Part shown: one piece after another, positions 23,644 through 33,300 of the stretch
Layout: each line of letters opens with the position of its first letter
Position numbering within the stretch: the first letter of the stretch is position 1
Source of the DNA: Bacteroidaceae bacterium
GTDB taxonomy: Bacteria; Bacteroidota; Bacteroidia; Bacteroidales; Bacteroidaceae
Direction of reading: 5' to 3'
Length of the DNA stretch: 39,404 bases
Assembly: GCA_017451645.1 (NCBI GenBank)
Contig: JAFTNZ010000014.1
Location: forward strand, 1-39,404
Translations under genes and position numbers: made by a program
Notes under the pieces: generated by a model
The model's database searches: none
Seen by the model: the letters and a program-made list of their open reading frames with translations, nothing else
What the model was told of the DNA's origin: nothing

Positions 23644-24738
23644 TTACACGTATTCGTCACCCATTTTCACTTGCGCGTCATTGATTATCTTGCGCAACAT
23701 GGCCGGGTCGTCTTTCGGGCAGATGAGCAACACTTGGTCAGTGTCGATTATCAGATAATCCTCCAACCCTTGTGCGACAATCAGTTTCTTGGGCTGACTG
23801 GTGGCGGTGAGGCAACCATGACAGTCGTAGTACATGCCGTGTGTGCTGACTGTGGCATTCTCCTCGCCGTCTTTGGGGAGGAGGTTGTGGAAGGTGCTCC
23901 ATGTTCCCAAGTCGCTCCAACCGAAGTCGCAAGTCATCACATAGACATTGTCTGCCTTTTCCAACAGGCCATACTCTATGGAAACATTGGGGCATGAAGG
24001 AAAGTGTTCTTCGATGAAGTGTCTCTCTTGTGCCGGTGTGCTATAAGGAGAGGTTTCTTCTCCATTGGCTTCGAAATGGAATGCCAACTCGGGCACATGG
24101 GTGCGGAATGCGTTGATAATGGTGTCGCTTTTCCCTAAGAATATTCCGGCATTCCAATAGAATTCACCGCTCTCCACAAAGATTTCAGCCAATTCACGTT
24201 CCGGCTTTTCCGTAAAGGTCTTGACAGAGTGGAATGTATCTTCTCCCTCATCCCCTATCTGAATGTATCCGTAGCGGGTCTCCGGGCGGTTGGGACGGAT
24301 GCCGACACATAGCAGGCAGGGGGAGCGATTGATAAATTCCATTCCTGCCTTGATGGCTTGGGTGAACTCCTCTTCCTTCATTATCAGATGGTCTGAGGGG
24401 GTGAAAACGATTGTGGCTTCGGGGTCGATGGCATGGATATGGTAAGTGGCCCATGCCAGACAAGGAGCTGTGTTGCGACGGGTAGGTTCGGACAGGATGT
24501 GTTCGACGGGCAAGGTTGGCAACTGTTCGGAGACTAATGCGGTGTAGTCGGTGTTTGTGACGACAAACACCCGGTCGGCTCCTACCAATCGGCTGTAGCG
24601 GTCGTAAGTCTGTTGCAGCAAAGTGCTTCCTGTGCCGAAGAAATCAATGAATTGTTTCGGCATTTCTTTGCGGCTCAATGGCCAAAAGCGGCTGCCGATA
24701 CCGCCTGCCATTATCACGCAGTAGTTATGGTCTTTCAT
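23644..24738 (-). CDS. manC: Mannose-1-phosphate guanylyltransferase
   Basis: Makes GDP-mannose from GTP and mannose-1-phosphate for capsule, lipopolysaccharide and GDP-fucose synthesis. The 364-aa protein begins with the nucleotidyltransferase signature MAGGIGSRFWPLSRKEMPKQF. It has FTPSDHLI and the sugar-binding block FTEKPERELAEIF, then FYWNAGIFLG. The length fits the single-domain type without the isomerase domain of ManC/AlgA fusions. It lies 20 bases upstream of fkp on the same strand and both are probably cotranscribed. Confidence 0.93.
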   Translation of the reverse strand: MKDHNYCVIMAGGIGSRFWPLSRKEMPKQFIDFFGTGSTLLQQTYDRYSRLVGADRVFVVTNTDYTALVSEQLPTLPVEHILSEPTRRNTAPCLAWATYHIHAIDPEATIVFTPSDHLIMKEEEFTQAIKAGMEFINRSPCLLCVGIRPNRPETRYGYIQIGDEGEDTFHSVKTFTEKPERELAEIFVESGEFYWNAGIFLGKSDTIINAFRTHVPELAFHFEANGEETSPYSTPAQERHFIEEHFPSCPNVSIEYGLLEKADNVYVMTCDFGWSDLGTWSTFHNLLPKDGEENATVSTHGMYYDCHGCLTATSQPKKLIVAQGLEDYLIIDTDQVLLICPKDDPAMLRKIINDAQVKMGDEYV

Positions 24739-24768
24739 GTCTTGTTTCCCCTTTTCTGATAAACACTG

Positions 24769-24800
24769 CTAAGGTAATCCTATTTTTTGGGATAAGCAAG
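24769..24800 (-). promoter_or_regulatory. Candidate promoter for manC-fkp
   Basis: On the minus strand CTTG (24797-24800) is followed after 20 bases by TACCTTAG (24769-24776), seven of eight matches to TAnnTTTG. It lies about 30 bases upstream of manC. Confidence 0.45.
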
Positions 24801-24861
24801 GAAGTGATGTGTAAAAAGTATTAATCTTGGTAAAGAATCGGGAGAAAGGGGGGGAAGTCTG

Positions 24862-24896
24862 AAAAAAAGGGTAGCCGGACAGCTAGTCGGCTACCC
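24862..24896 (-). terminator. Rho-independent terminator downstream of rubrerythrin
   Basis: GGGTAGCCG (24869-24877) pairs perfectly with CGGCTACCC (24888-24896), and the minus-strand transcript continues into a run of seven U. It follows the rubrerythrin gene after the repeat at 24907-25001, which would lie in the 3' untranslated region. Confidence 0.85.
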
Positions 24897-24906
24897 GTAT
24901 GACATA

Positions 24907-25001
24907 GTTCAGGAGTTACAGGAGTTCAGACGATAGTCCCAACTGTACTTTTGGGGTGTTCAAGACCATTGTCCGGATTCCTGTAGTTCCTGAAAGTTAA
25001 G
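24907..25001. repeat. Hairpin repeat of the AGGAGTT(C/A) family, copy A
   Basis: GTTCAGGAGTTACAGGAGTT with CAGACGATAGTC forms the left arm. The right arm (CATTGTCCGGATTCCTGTAG and onward to about 25001) is its imperfect complement with several mismatches and G-U pairs. The same unit occurs at 28289 and 29229. Confidence 0.8.
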
Positions 25002-25031
25002 CCTGCAAGACTTGAATTGTGATCTGAAAAA

Positions 25032-25610
25032 TTAATAGTTATCTGCCACCAGTTGGAAATGTCCGCGTTCGTGAAGGCAGGCCGGACATTTGGCTGGAGC
25101 CTCTTTGCCCCGGTGCAAGTATCCACACTTGCGACATTGCCATACGACCTCTTCTTCGCGAAGGAACACCTTCTCCTTCTCAATGTTCATCATCAGCTTT
25201 TGATAGCGTTTCTCATGTCCCTGTTCGGAAACAATGATGCGGCGGTACATTTCGGCTATTGCAGGAAAACCTTCTTTGTCAGCTGTTTCAGCAAAGGCCG
25301 GGTAAAGCTCGAATGCTTCTTCATGTTCACCGGCTGCAGCCTCTTTCAGGTTTTCCAGTGTGTTGCTGATGATGCCTGCCGGATAGGATGCGGTGTGGCT
25401 GACAGTGCCTCCTTCGAGAAATTCAAACATGCGTTTGGCATGCATGCACTCTTGTTCGGCCGTTTCCTGAAAAATGGCTGCAATTTGTACATAGCCCTCT
25501 CTCTTTGCTGCTTTGGCAAAGAATGTATAACGCATGTGGGCTTGCGATTCTCCGGCGAATGACGTGAGGAGATTTTTCTCCGTCAGCGTTCCTTTTACAC
25601 TTTTCTTCAT
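25032..25610 (-). CDS. rbr: Rubrerythrin
   Basis: Non-haem di-iron peroxidase that reduces hydrogen peroxide in the cytoplasm of anaerobes. The 192-aa protein has the ferritin-like domain (residues ~1-140) with the iron ligands in FAGESQAHMRYTFFA, ETAEQECMHAKRM and EQGHEKRY. At its C-terminus is a rubredoxin-like zinc-ribbon fold with two Cys pairs, CRKCGYLH and CPACLH. MKKSVKGTL at 25610 was taken as start, three codons inside the open frame, because it is the common family N-terminus. It is oriented with the kdu operon but has its own 92-base upstream gap and its own terminator at 24862. Confidence 0.95.
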   Translation of the reverse strand: MKKSVKGTLTEKNLLTSFAGESQAHMRYTFFAKAAKREGYVQIAAIFQETAEQECMHAKRMFEFLEGGTVSHTASYPAGIISNTLENLKEAAAGEHEEAFELYPAFAETADKEGFPAIAEMYRRIIVSEQGHEKRYQKLMMNIEKEKVFLREEEVVWQCRKCGYLHRGKEAPAKCPACLHERGHFQLVADNY

Positions 25611-25702
25611 GTTGTTCAAGAATTAAAGATGAATAAATGTATGAAAGGAAACAGGCTGACGGAGAAAAAGTTCAGAGAGGTTCTATAAATTAGTTCCTTC
25701 GT

Positions 25703-27010
25703 TTATTCCGTAGGAGTGACTTTCACCTTTTCTACGGTGAACGACTGTACCAGTTCTTTGTTGAACTCTGTCTTGCGTGCCTTGATGTCGAGATTGCTGA
25801 AATTGAAATCGACCAAGTCGTACTGTTCAGAACCCTTGACATTGAAGAAAGCATCGCAAGTGAACCGGATGTTGCGCATGGTGATGTTGTTGGAGCGCGA
25901 TTTCGGCATATCCTTGCGGTCTTTCAAGTCGAAGAACTGTGTCCACGGACGGATGTAGATGAAATTGTTGGCATCTCCTTCGATGTCCTCTACCGTGATG
26001 TATTCATAGTGCTGCGGTGTGTCAGGGCGCATCTTCAGCCAAAACAGGCGTTCGGCATTGTTCACCCGACAACGGCGGAAGATGATGTTGCGGTTGTGCA
26101 GCGATTCGCTACCGCAGGTCAGTGCACTGTGGCAGAAGCCATAGACGCAATCCTCGATGATGATGTTGCTGTTGCCGCCGTTGTTGGGATCTTTGTCTGC
26201 CCAAGGACCTTTTCCGCCTTTCAGGGCGATGGCATCGTCGTTGACGGAGAGGTAGCAGTTCTTCACCAGCACATTGGTGCAGGCATCGATGTCGATGGCA
26301 TCCGTACTGGGAGCTTTCACCGGTGCCTTGGGTGAGGTGATGCGCACACCCAGATATTTCACGTTCTCGCACTTGTAGATGTGTGAACTCCAGAAGGGTG
26401 AGTTGGCCAAATGCACACCAGCTATCTGCACATTCTTGCAATTGGAGATGTACACCAGACGCGGGCGTTGTTCGTCCTTGTTCGTGCACTTGGGATTCCA
26501 GCTGCGGCGATTCCAGAAAGCTTTCCAATAGCGCAAGCCGTTGCCATCGATGCGTCCTTTACCGCTGATGGTGAAGCCATCGAGTCCATCGGCGTTGACC
26601 AAAGCTGTGAAATACTTGCATGTCTCTCCTTCGATGCGGGTGGTCTTGATGGGGAAGTGGCTGATGTCATCGCTACCCTTGAGCACTGCCCCTTCGCTGA
26701 GATAGAGGTGTGTGCCGGGTTTGAAGAAGATGGCGCCACTCAGGTAAACACCTTGCGGGATGACCACTACACCACCACCATTGGCTGCCGCCGTATCGAT
26801 GGTGCGTTGGATGCTCTCTGTCTGTAGCAGTGTGCTGTCACCGGCCATGGCACCAAAGTCTGTAATCTCATAGCTTTTTCCCAGTGTAGAGACATCTACC
26901 GTCTGATAGTCGTTGAACCATGCGGGAATGGGAGTTCCGTCGGGGAACAACTCTTGACCGAATGTCTGTACGCTCATCAGTACCGACACGAATAATGCAA
27001 TATATCTCAT
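25703..27010 (-). CDS. GH28-family glycoside hydrolase (polygalacturonase-like)
   Basis: Likely hydrolyses galacturonic acid linkages in pectin or rhamnogalacturonan in the periplasm. The 435-aa protein has a signal peptide (YIALFVSVLMSVQTFGQ) and a right-handed beta-helix. The GH28 region is at about 235-330: STDAIDID in place of the usual NTD, SVNDDAIALKGG for the DD motif, CHSALTCGSE for the GHG motif, and RLFWLKM for RIK. The variant motifs place it away from classical fungal endo-polygalacturonases. It follows the DUF4861 gene by seven bases, in an operon with kduD and kduI, whose enzymes process unsaturated uronates from pectin. Confidence 0.9.
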   Translation of the reverse strand: MRYIALFVSVLMSVQTFGQELFPDGTPIPAWFNDYQTVDVSTLGKSYEITDFGAMAGDSTLLQTESIQRTIDTAAANGGGVVVIPQGVYLSGAIFFKPGTHLYLSEGAVLKGSDDISHFPIKTTRIEGETCKYFTALVNADGLDGFTISGKGRIDGNGLRYWKAFWNRRSWNPKCTNKDEQRPRLVYISNCKNVQIAGVHLANSPFWSSHIYKCENVKYLGVRITSPKAPVKAPSTDAIDIDACTNVLVKNCYLSVNDDAIALKGGKGPWADKDPNNGGNSNIIIEDCVYGFCHSALTCGSESLHNRNIIFRRCRVNNAERLFWLKMRPDTPQHYEYITVEDIEGDANNFIYIRPWTQFFDLKDRKDMPKSRSNNITMRNIRFTCDAFFNVKGSEQYDLVDFNFSNLDIKARKTEFNKELVQSFTVEKVKVTPTE

Positions 27011-27017
27011 AGGCTGT

Positions 27018-28271
27018 TTATTTGACTTGTACGTTTAACGGGTTGCGTACTTTCTGTGCAAATTCTGCCACGTAGGTATTCCAGGCTGCAGTATCGGCAA
27101 AGCCATACTTGTTCCATCCGCTACCCCAGTAATAGGTGAATTCCGTATTTGGTTGATAATCTGCTACGGCCAGTACATGACCGGTGGCACCACCTCGCAG
27201 CGTTTTGCTCTCTTCTTCAGTGAAGAGCACGGCTTTGGCCTCTTTCATCTCTTCGGGGAAGACCACTCCCACGTAGATTTCACCGTTATTGTTGTGGATG
27301 TTGTCACTCAAGTCTGTGTAAGTGATGTATCCGTTGTCGGCATCCGTTGTGTAGGCTTCCGGATTTTCGGGATGGATGACAATTCCTGCAGCAACGGGGC
27401 TTGCCACTGTAAGTCCGTTATATACAATGGTCGTTTTGTTCATTTGTGAGCCTTTGTCGAGCGAAATGATACGGGTTTCCACTACGGCAGAATCTCCCTT
27501 GATTGCGGTAGGGGCATAGTTGAGCTTCACTGTGAAGCGGAGCGGACCGTTTTCCAGAATTTCCGGTTCACCTACATAGCAATAGGGATATACGATGGCG
27601 TCGTCCACCAATAGGGCAGCGGCTCCACCTCCCAATGTGGGGCCTACCTTGTAGCAGTCGAGTCCGTTGCCATGATCTACGTGATAAGATACTGACTGGT
27701 AGAGAGCGTTGGCTTCATCAGGTTTTCCTGCCTGCTTCAAACTGTCGATGGTAGCTTTTGTTGCGGGGTTCAGTTCCTTCTCATAGCGGTCTTCCACTAC
27801 AAGTTCGGGCACACGCTTCAACCACACATCGTAGCCAAAAGCACGTTCACCGTTAGCTTGCAGGGCAGGCCCGTAGGTACGATAAGCCGTGCGGTCGTTT
27901 TCCCAAGCTACGTCGTCCACACGCTCAGGATACTTGCGCCCGAAGACTGCTGCTTCGAACAGAGCCTCTTGAGGAATGCCCTGTTGGATGGTATAGACCG
28001 ACGAGGCATTGGCTTTCACGGTAGTGGGGAAGATGAGCTTGCCATCGTAGGTTAATTGGTAGGGCACTTGCTCGTTGTTTTCATTGAGAATGACGAATTG
28101 TGTTGTGTCGTTCAGATTGAGCCGTTTGGAAACCTGCTCCATGTTTATCTCTACGAGTTCTCCGGTACGGTCGATGTCGAGAGAATTGGTCACCGTCACT
28201 TGCAACGGTCCTTCCGTGCCGCACGATGCCATCAAAAGGGCGGCGGCGAAAAATGAGAATGTTTTTTTCAT
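27018..28271 (-). CDS. DUF4861-type exported protein of the pectin operon
   Basis: The 417-aa protein has a lipoprotein-type signal (FSFFAAALLMASCGTEG, Cys near residue 17). The rest is rich in beta strands, with ENDRTAYRTYGPALQANGER and a C-terminal FTYYWGSGWNKYGF. This matches my memory of DUF4861, a family found with rhamnogalacturonan and pectin genes in Bacteroides. No catalytic mechanism is established to my knowledge. It is anchored in the periplasm or at the surface and coexpressed with the GH28 gene seven bases downstream, so a role in handling oligogalacturonides is plausible. Confidence 0.8.
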   Translation of the reverse strand: MKKTFSFFAAALLMASCGTEGPLQVTVTNSLDIDRTGELVEINMEQVSKRLNLNDTTQFVILNENNEQVPYQLTYDGKLIFPTTVKANASSVYTIQQGIPQEALFEAAVFGRKYPERVDDVAWENDRTAYRTYGPALQANGERAFGYDVWLKRVPELVVEDRYEKELNPATKATIDSLKQAGKPDEANALYQSVSYHVDHGNGLDCYKVGPTLGGGAAALLVDDAIVYPYCYVGEPEILENGPLRFTVKLNYAPTAIKGDSAVVETRIISLDKGSQMNKTTIVYNGLTVASPVAAGIVIHPENPEAYTTDADNGYITYTDLSDNIHNNNGEIYVGVVFPEEMKEAKAVLFTEEESKTLRGGATGHVLAVADYQPNTEFTYYWGSGWNKYGFADTAAWNTYVAEFAQKVRNPLNVQVK

Positions 28272-28288
28272 TTCGTTGGATAGATAAG

Positions 28289-28395
28289 AGGAGTTCAGGA
28301 GTTCGGGAGTTACAGGAGTTCAGACAAACGTCTTGATATATGCAAGCTGTACTATTGTCTGAACTCCTGAACTTCTGTAACTCCTGCTACTCCTA
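28289..28395. repeat. Hairpin repeat of the AGGAGTT(C/A) family, copy B
   Basis: Units AGGAGTTC, GGGAGTTAC and AGGAGTTCAGACAAAC form the left arm. The right arm (ATTGTCTGAACTCCTGAAC and CTCCTGCTACTCC) is its near complement. It fills the gap between kduD and the DUF4861 gene and would form a large hairpin in the leader of the latter. Confidence 0.85.
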
Positions 28396-28407
28396 TAGTA
28401 AGAAAAC

Positions 28408-29208
28408 TTAGGGTTGCTTACCGATGTAAGCCAAGATACCTCCATCTACGTAGAGAACGTGGCCGTTTACGGCATCAGATGCCTTAGAGGCAAGGAATAC
28501 GGCGGGACCACCCAATTCTTCGGGATCGAGCCAACGGCCTGCCGGAGTCTTGGCACAAATGAATGAATCAAACGGATGACGACTGCCATCGGCCTGACGC
28601 TCGCGCAAAGGAGCTGTTTGAGGTGTTGCAATGTAGCCCGGGCCGATACCGTTGCATTGGATGTTGTATTCGCCATACTCAGAGCAGATGTTGCGTGTCA
28701 ACATCTTCAAACCACCCTTGGCAGCAGCATAAGCCGACACGGTTTCGCGACCCAACTCGCTCATCATAGAGCAGATGTTGATGATCTTACCTTCGCGGCG
28801 TTCCATCATTTCAGGAATAACGGCGCTTGAGCAGATGAACGGTCCTACCAGGTCAATGTCGATAACCTGCTGGAACTCCGAACGCTTCATCTCGTGCATG
28901 GGGATACGCTTGATGATGCCGGCATTGTTTACCAGGATGTCAATCTGGCCTACTTCGGCATGAATCTTCTCTACGAGTTCCTTTACGGCCACTTCGTTGG
29001 TCACATCGCATACATATCCGTGTACGTTTTCGATACCGGCTTCCTTGTAGTTGGCCAAACCTTTAGCTAATGCATCTTCGTTGATATCATTGAAGATGAT
29101 GTTCTTGATACCTGCCTGCACAAATGCTTTGGCAATGTTGAAGCCGATTCCGTAAGATGCGCCGGTAATCCAGGCGTTCTTACCTTCTAATGAAAAAATG
29201 TTTGTCAT
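28408..29208 (-). CDS. kduD: 2-dehydro-3-deoxy-D-gluconate 5-dehydrogenase (SDR family)
   Basis: Reduces 3-deoxy-D-glycero-2,5-hexodiulosonate to 2-keto-3-deoxygluconate with NAD(P)H, the step after KduI. The 266-aa short-chain dehydrogenase has the cofactor loop TGASYGIG near residue 16, the NNAG motif, the catalytic Tyr and Lys in SAYAAAKGG, and PGYIATPQT. It lies between kduI (170-base gap holding a repeat) and the DUF4861 gene. SDR enzymes are similar to each other; gluconate 5-dehydrogenase is the main alternative, but the kduI neighbour favours kduD. Confidence 0.88.
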   Translation of the reverse strand: MTNIFSLEGKNAWITGASYGIGFNIAKAFVQAGIKNIIFNDINEDALAKGLANYKEAGIENVHGYVCDVTNEVAVKELVEKIHAEVGQIDILVNNAGIIKRIPMHEMKRSEFQQVIDIDLVGPFICSSAVIPEMMERREGKIINICSMMSELGRETVSAYAAAKGGLKMLTRNICSEYGEYNIQCNGIGPGYIATPQTAPLRERQADGSRHPFDSFICAKTPAGRWLDPEELGGPAVFLASKASDAVNGHVLYVDGGILAYIGKQP

Positions 29209-29228
29209 TTTTGTTATGCTTGTTTTGT

Positions 29229-29375
29229 GGGAGTTCAGGAGTTCAGGAGTTACAGGAGTTCAGACAATAGTCTTGCGCTCCGCCTCCATCAATCCTTCAT
29301 CCCGTTGTTATTAATAATCCTTTACAATAAGCTGTCAGTAGCTTGCTTGTTCCTGAACTCCTGTAACTCCTTGAA
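29229..29375. repeat. Hairpin repeat of the AGGAGTT(C/A) family, copy C
   Basis: Left arm 29229-29275 starts with GAGTTCAGGAGTTCAGGAGT and continues TACAGGAGTTCAGACAATAG. The right arm 29348-29372 (TGTTCCTGAACTCCTGTAAC) complements it. Nearly the whole kduI-kduD gap consists of this element. There is no U-run, so it is not a clear terminator. Confidence 0.85.
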
Positions 29376-29378
29376 AAA

Positions 29379-30221
29379 CTACTTCAAATCCGTAATCAGC
29401 GAGAAGTCCTGGTCGCCATAGTCGAGGTTTTCACCGCCCATACCCCAGATGAAGGTATAGTTGTGAGTGGCTGCAGCGCTGTGGATTGACCATTCGGGAG
29501 AGAGAACAGCCTGGTCGCCTTTCATCCAAATGTGGCGTGTCTCATCCACTTCGCCCATGAAATGGCATACGGCATGGTCTTCGGGTACCTCAAAATAGAA
29601 GTAGGCCTCCATGCGGCGGCTGTGTACATGAGCAGGCATGGTGTTCCATACACTACCGGGAGCCAACTCGGTCATACCCATCTGAATCTGACAAGTGGGG
29701 AGCACTTGGTTTACGAGCATCTTGTTGATGTTGCGGTCGTTTGAGCCCTCGAGACTACCCATGTGAGCGACTACAGCATCGGCCTTGGTCACCTTCTTGC
29801 ACGGATAGCTGGTGTGTGCAGTGCATGAGTTGAAGTAGAACTTGGCAGGATTTTTCGGGTCTTTGCTCTCGAAGATGACATCGCGGTCGCCTGAACCAAT
29901 GTAGAGTGCCTCTTTGTAATCCAATTCAAAGGTTTCGTCACCGGCTTTCACCACACCAGGTCCGCCTACGTTGAACATACCAATCTCGCGACGGGTAGTG
30001 AAGTAAGGGGCCTTCAACGGATCGATAGCTTCCAGTTTCAGTGCTTCGTTCACAGGCATAGCACCACCTACTACCATACGGTCGTACATGGAGTAAACCA
30101 TATTGACCTCATCGGCTGCAAAAACTTTCTCAATCAGGAAATCGCGGCGAATACGTTTGGTGTCGTAATTCTTGGCATCCTCAGGATGTGCCGCATAACG
30201 GACTTCATAGTTTGTTTTCAT
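29379..30221 (-). CDS. kduI: 5-dehydro-4-deoxy-D-glucuronate isomerase
   Basis: Isomerises 5-keto-4-deoxyuronate, released from unsaturated galacturonides, to 3-deoxy-D-glycero-2,5-hexodiulosonate in the cytoplasm. The 280-aa length is standard. The cupin metal site is visible in TMPAHVHSRRMEAYFYFEV, with two His and a Glu. Family landmarks DFLIEKVF and GGAMPV are present. It is the first gene of the operon kduI-kduD-DUF4861-GH28, with a -7 box at 30266-30273. Glycosaminoglycan uronates could feed the same enzyme, but GH28 points to pectin. Confidence 0.95.
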   Translation of the reverse strand: MKTNYEVRYAAHPEDAKNYDTKRIRRDFLIEKVFAADEVNMVYSMYDRMVVGGAMPVNEALKLEAIDPLKAPYFTTRREIGMFNVGGPGVVKAGDETFELDYKEALYIGSGDRDVIFESKDPKNPAKFYFNSCTAHTSYPCKKVTKADAVVAHMGSLEGSNDRNINKMLVNQVLPTCQIQMGMTELAPGSVWNTMPAHVHSRRMEAYFYFEVPEDHAVCHFMGEVDETRHIWMKGDQAVLSPEWSIHSAAATHNYTFIWGMGGENLDYGDQDFSLITDLK

Positions 30222-30265
30222 ACCAATTTATTTAAATAAAGATTGTTTTTTAAAGTTATTTGAAG

Positions 30266-30273
30266 CAAAAGTA
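30266..30273 (-). promoter_or_regulatory. -7 box for the kduI operon
   Basis: Minus strand reads TACTTTTG, a perfect TAnnTTTG, about 45 bases before the kduI start. No strong -33 is visible, which is common at regulated Bacteroides promoters. The gap 30222-30521 also holds the valS promoter in the other direction and otherwise shows no gene or repeat. Confidence 0.6.
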
Positions 30274-30401
30274 CTAAAAAGAATGACTATATCCTCTATG
30301 AAGACTATGTTTTTTACTAAATTTAAAGAACTGGGTTCAGGTTTGAGGGTGGAAATGCAGAAAAGTTGCTCTTTCACGGTGTTTAATCCGATGATTATTA
30401 T

Positions 30402-30409
30402 TACTTTTG
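30402..30409 (+). promoter_or_regulatory. -7 box for valS
   Basis: TACTTTTG, a perfect match to TAnnTTTG, lies 113 bases upstream of the valS start, leaving a leader of about 105 bases. A -33 is not clear. The long leader has no recognised T-box or hairpin, although it contains TTCCCCACAGGGCAGAAAA. Confidence 0.55.
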
Positions 30410-30521
30410 CACCAAATTCTTTTCGTGGATGGTTTTTTCTCTCCCGTCAGGAAAAAAATCTTCCCCACAGGGCAGAAAAAAAGTAAAGGCAAACAAGTAA
30501 AATAAAACATATATAACAAAA

Positions 30522-33227
30522 ATGGAATTAGCAAGTAAGTACAATCCCGCAGATGTGGAGGCCAAATGGTATCAATATTGGCTGGACAACAAGCTCTTCA
30601 GTTCAAAACCCGATGGACGCAAACCTTATACCGTCGTCATCCCTCCTCCTAATGTCACCGGAGTACTCCATATGGGACACATGCTCAACAATACCATTCA
30701 AGATATCCTGGTACGCCGTGCCCGTATGAAGGGTTATAATGCTTGTTGGGTACCGGGCACCGACCATGCCTCCATTGCCACCGAAGCTAAGGTGGTAAAA
30801 AAACTCTCTGAACAGGGAATCAAAAAGAGCGATCTCACACGCGAGGAGTTCCTCAAACATGCGTGGGAATGGACCAACGAACACGGAGGTATCATCCTAA
30901 AGCAACTGCGTAAGCTGGGTGCATCATGCGATTGGGATCGTACCGCCTTTACCATGGATGAGAAACGCAGCGAGAGCGTCATCAAGGTTTTCGTTGACCT
31001 CTACAACAAGGGACTCATCTATCGCGGATTGCGCATGGTAAATTGGGACCCCAAGGCACAAACCGCACTCAGCAACGAAGAGGTAATATATAAAGAGGAG
31101 AAAAGCAAACTCTACTACCTCAAATATTATCTAACAGAAGCCGATGCACAAACCCTCAATGAAGAAGAGGGAAACATCATCCATCGCGATGAGAAAGGAC
31201 TCTATGCAGTAGTAGCAACCACACGTCCCGAAACAATCATGGGAGATACTGCCATGTGCATCAACCCCAAAGACCCCAAAAACACTTGGCTGAAGGGAAA
31301 ACATGTCATCGTTCCGTTGGTTGGTCGCGAGATTCCCGTCATCGAAGACCGATACGTGGAAATCGAGTTTGGTACCGGCTGTCTGAAAGTAACTCCCGCA
31401 CACGACACCAACGACTATATGTTGGGCAAGAAGCACAATTTGGAGACTATCGACATCTTCAACCCCGATGGCACACTCAGCGAAGAGGCTGGTCTTTATA
31501 TCGGGAAAGACCGTATGGAAGTACGCCGTCTGATAGCCAAGGACCTTGAAGCTGCCGGTCTGCTGGAGAAGATTGAAGACTATGACAACAAGGTTGGATA
31601 CTCTGAGCGTAATGCCGACACAGCCGTCGAGCCCCGCCTCTGCATGCAATGGTTCCTGCGTATGCAACATTTTGCCGACATTGCATTACCACCGGTGATG
31701 AACGATGAACTGAAATTCTATCCTCCCAAATACAAGACCACTTACAACAATTGGCTTGAAAACATCCAAGACTGGTGCATAAGCCGCCAGCTCTGGTGGG
31801 GACATCGCATACCAGCCTACTTTCTTCCTACCACCGAGGGTGAAGAAGAGAAGTTCGTTGTAGCACAAACCGTTGAAGAGGCACTCAAGCTGGCAAGACA
31901 AATCGAAGGATATGAACATATAACCGCATCCGAACTCCGTCAGGACGAAGATGCACTCGACACCTGGTTCTCATCCTGGCTTTGGCCCATCTCACTTTTC
32001 GATGGAATCAACAACCCCGGTAACGAAGAAATCAGCTACTACTACCCTACAAGCGATTTGGTTACAGGCCCGGACATCATCTTCTTCTGGGTGGCCCGCA
32101 TGATTATGGCCGGTTATGAATACTTGGGCGATATGCCGTTCAAGAATGTATATTTCACCGGCATCGTGCGCGATAAGCTCGGACGTAAAATGTCAAAGTC
32201 TCTTGGCAATTCGCCCGACCCGTTGGAACTTATCGAACGTTTCGGAGCCGATGGGGTACGCATGGGAATGATGCTTTCTGCTCCTGCCGGAAACGATATC
32301 CTCTTCGATGATGCTCTCTGCGAGCAGGGACGTAACTTCAACAACAAGATATGGAATGCTTTCCGCCTTGTGAAGGGTTGGCAGGTTGCCGATATCGAAC
32401 AACCCGAATATGCTGCACTGGCAACCCGGTGGTTTGAATCTATGTTGGCAAAGACGGCTGCTGAAGTAGACGACCTCTTCAGCAAATACCGCTTGAGCGA
32501 AGCACTCATGGCTGTTTACAAACTCTTCTGGGACGAGTTCTCAAGCTGGTATCTGGAGATGGTGAAGCCTGCCTACATCAATGGCGAACCGCAACCTATC
32601 GACCGCGCCACTTATGAAAAGACACTCGGTTTCTTCGATAGCCTCTTGAAGTTGCTCCACCCCTTCATGCCGTTCATCACCGAAGAACTTTGGCAACACC
32701 TCTACGACCGCAAGGAGGGAGAAAGTCTGATGGTGCAGGAGTTGGACATCCCCACCGCTTGCGACGAAGAGATTGTGAAGGCCTTCGAAGCCGTGAAGGA
32801 AGTTATTGGTGGTATCCGCACCATACGCTTGCAAAAGAATATTGCTCAAAAAGAGACATTGGAATTGCAAGTAGTAGGCGCAAATCCTGTAGCAACTTTC
32901 AATAGTGTAATAGCCAAGTTGTGCAACCTTACTGCCGTATCGGCCGTTGAGAATAAGGTCGAGGGTTCAGCTTCATTCATGGTAGGCACTACTGAGTATG
33001 CTGTGCCTCTGGGTAGTCTCATCAATGTAGAGGAAGAGTTGAAGAAACTCGAAGCCGACCTGAAGTACAACGAAGGTTTCTTGCAAAGTGTGTTGAAGAA
33101 ACTCAGCAACGAAAAGTTTGTAAGCAAAGCACCTGCCGCCGTCATCGAGATGGAGCGCAAGAAACAAGCCGATGCCGAGAGCAAGATTGCTGCATTGAAG
33201 GAAAGCATTGCTGCACTGAAAAAGTAA
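30522..33227 (+). CDS. valS: Valyl-tRNA synthetase
   Basis: Charges tRNA-Val with valine. The 901-aa class I synthetase has the HIGH motif as HMGH at residues 50-53 ([13 protein letters not shown]), the KMSKS motif [11 protein letters not shown] near 556, the editing domain in between ([13 protein letters not shown]) and a C-terminal coiled-coil arm from about residue 835 to the end, rich in K, E and L. All are intact. It is monocistronic on the plus strand, with a promoter at 30402 and a terminator at 33240-33295. Confidence 0.97.
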   Translation: MELASKYNPADVEAKWYQYWLDNKLFSSKPDGRKPYTVVIPPPNVTGVLHMGHMLNNTIQDILVRRARMKGYNACWVPGTDHASIATEAKVVKKLSEQGIKKSDLTREEFLKHAWEWTNEHGGIILKQLRKLGASCDWDRTAFTMDEKRSESVIKVFVDLYNKGLIYRGLRMVNWDPKAQTALSNEEVIYKEEKSKLYYLKYYLTEADAQTLNEEEGNIIHRDEKGLYAVVATTRPETIMGDTAMCINPKDPKNTWLKGKHVIVPLVGREIPVIEDRYVEIEFGTGCLKVTPAHDTNDYMLGKKHNLETIDIFNPDGTLSEEAGLYIGKDRMEVRRLIAKDLEAAGLLEKIEDYDNKVGYSERNADTAVEPRLCMQWFLRMQHFADIALPPVMNDELKFYPPKYKTTYNNWLENIQDWCISRQLWWGHRIPAYFLPTTEGEEEKFVVAQTVEEALKLARQIEGYEHITASELRQDEDALDTWFSSWLWPISLFDGINNPGNEEISYYYPTSDLVTGPDIIFFWVARMIMAGYEYLGDMPFKNVYFTGIVRDKLGRKMSKSLGNSPDPLELIERFGADGVRMGMMLSAPAGNDILFDDALCEQGRNFNNKIWNAFRLVKGWQVADIEQPEYAALATRWFESMLAKTAAEVDDLFSKYRLSEALMAVYKLFWDEFSSWYLEMVKPAYINGEPQPIDRATYEKTLGFFDSLLKLLHPFMPFITEELWQHLYDRKEGESLMVQELDIPTACDEEIVKAFEAVKEVIGGIRTIRLQKNIAQKETLELQVVGANPVATFNSVIAKLCNLTAVSAVENKVEGSASFMVGTTEYAVPLGSLINVEEELKKLEADLKYNEGFLQSVLKKLSNEKFVSKAPAAVIEMERKKQADAESKIAALKESIAALKK

Positions 33228-33239
33228 AAAATGATATTC

Positions 33240-33295
33240 GGAGAGGAGCTGTGTCAGAATACTACCGGTTGATTGGCACCTCCTCTCCTTTTTTT
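33240..33295 (+). terminator. Rho-independent terminator between valS and the glycosyltransferase
   Basis: GGAGAGGAG (33240-33248) pairs with CTCCTCTCC (33280-33288), followed by seven T (33289-33295). The stem is strong though the loop is about 31 bases. The next start codon lies only five bases after the T-run. Confidence 0.85.
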
Positions 33296-33300
33296 ATGGT

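Noticed and set aside
28289-29375. Possible riboswitches in the kduI-kduD and kduD-DUF4861 gaps
   Set aside because: The same sequence also lies downstream of rubrerythrin and is built from short tandem units, so it is a repeat family rather than a ligand-binding RNA.
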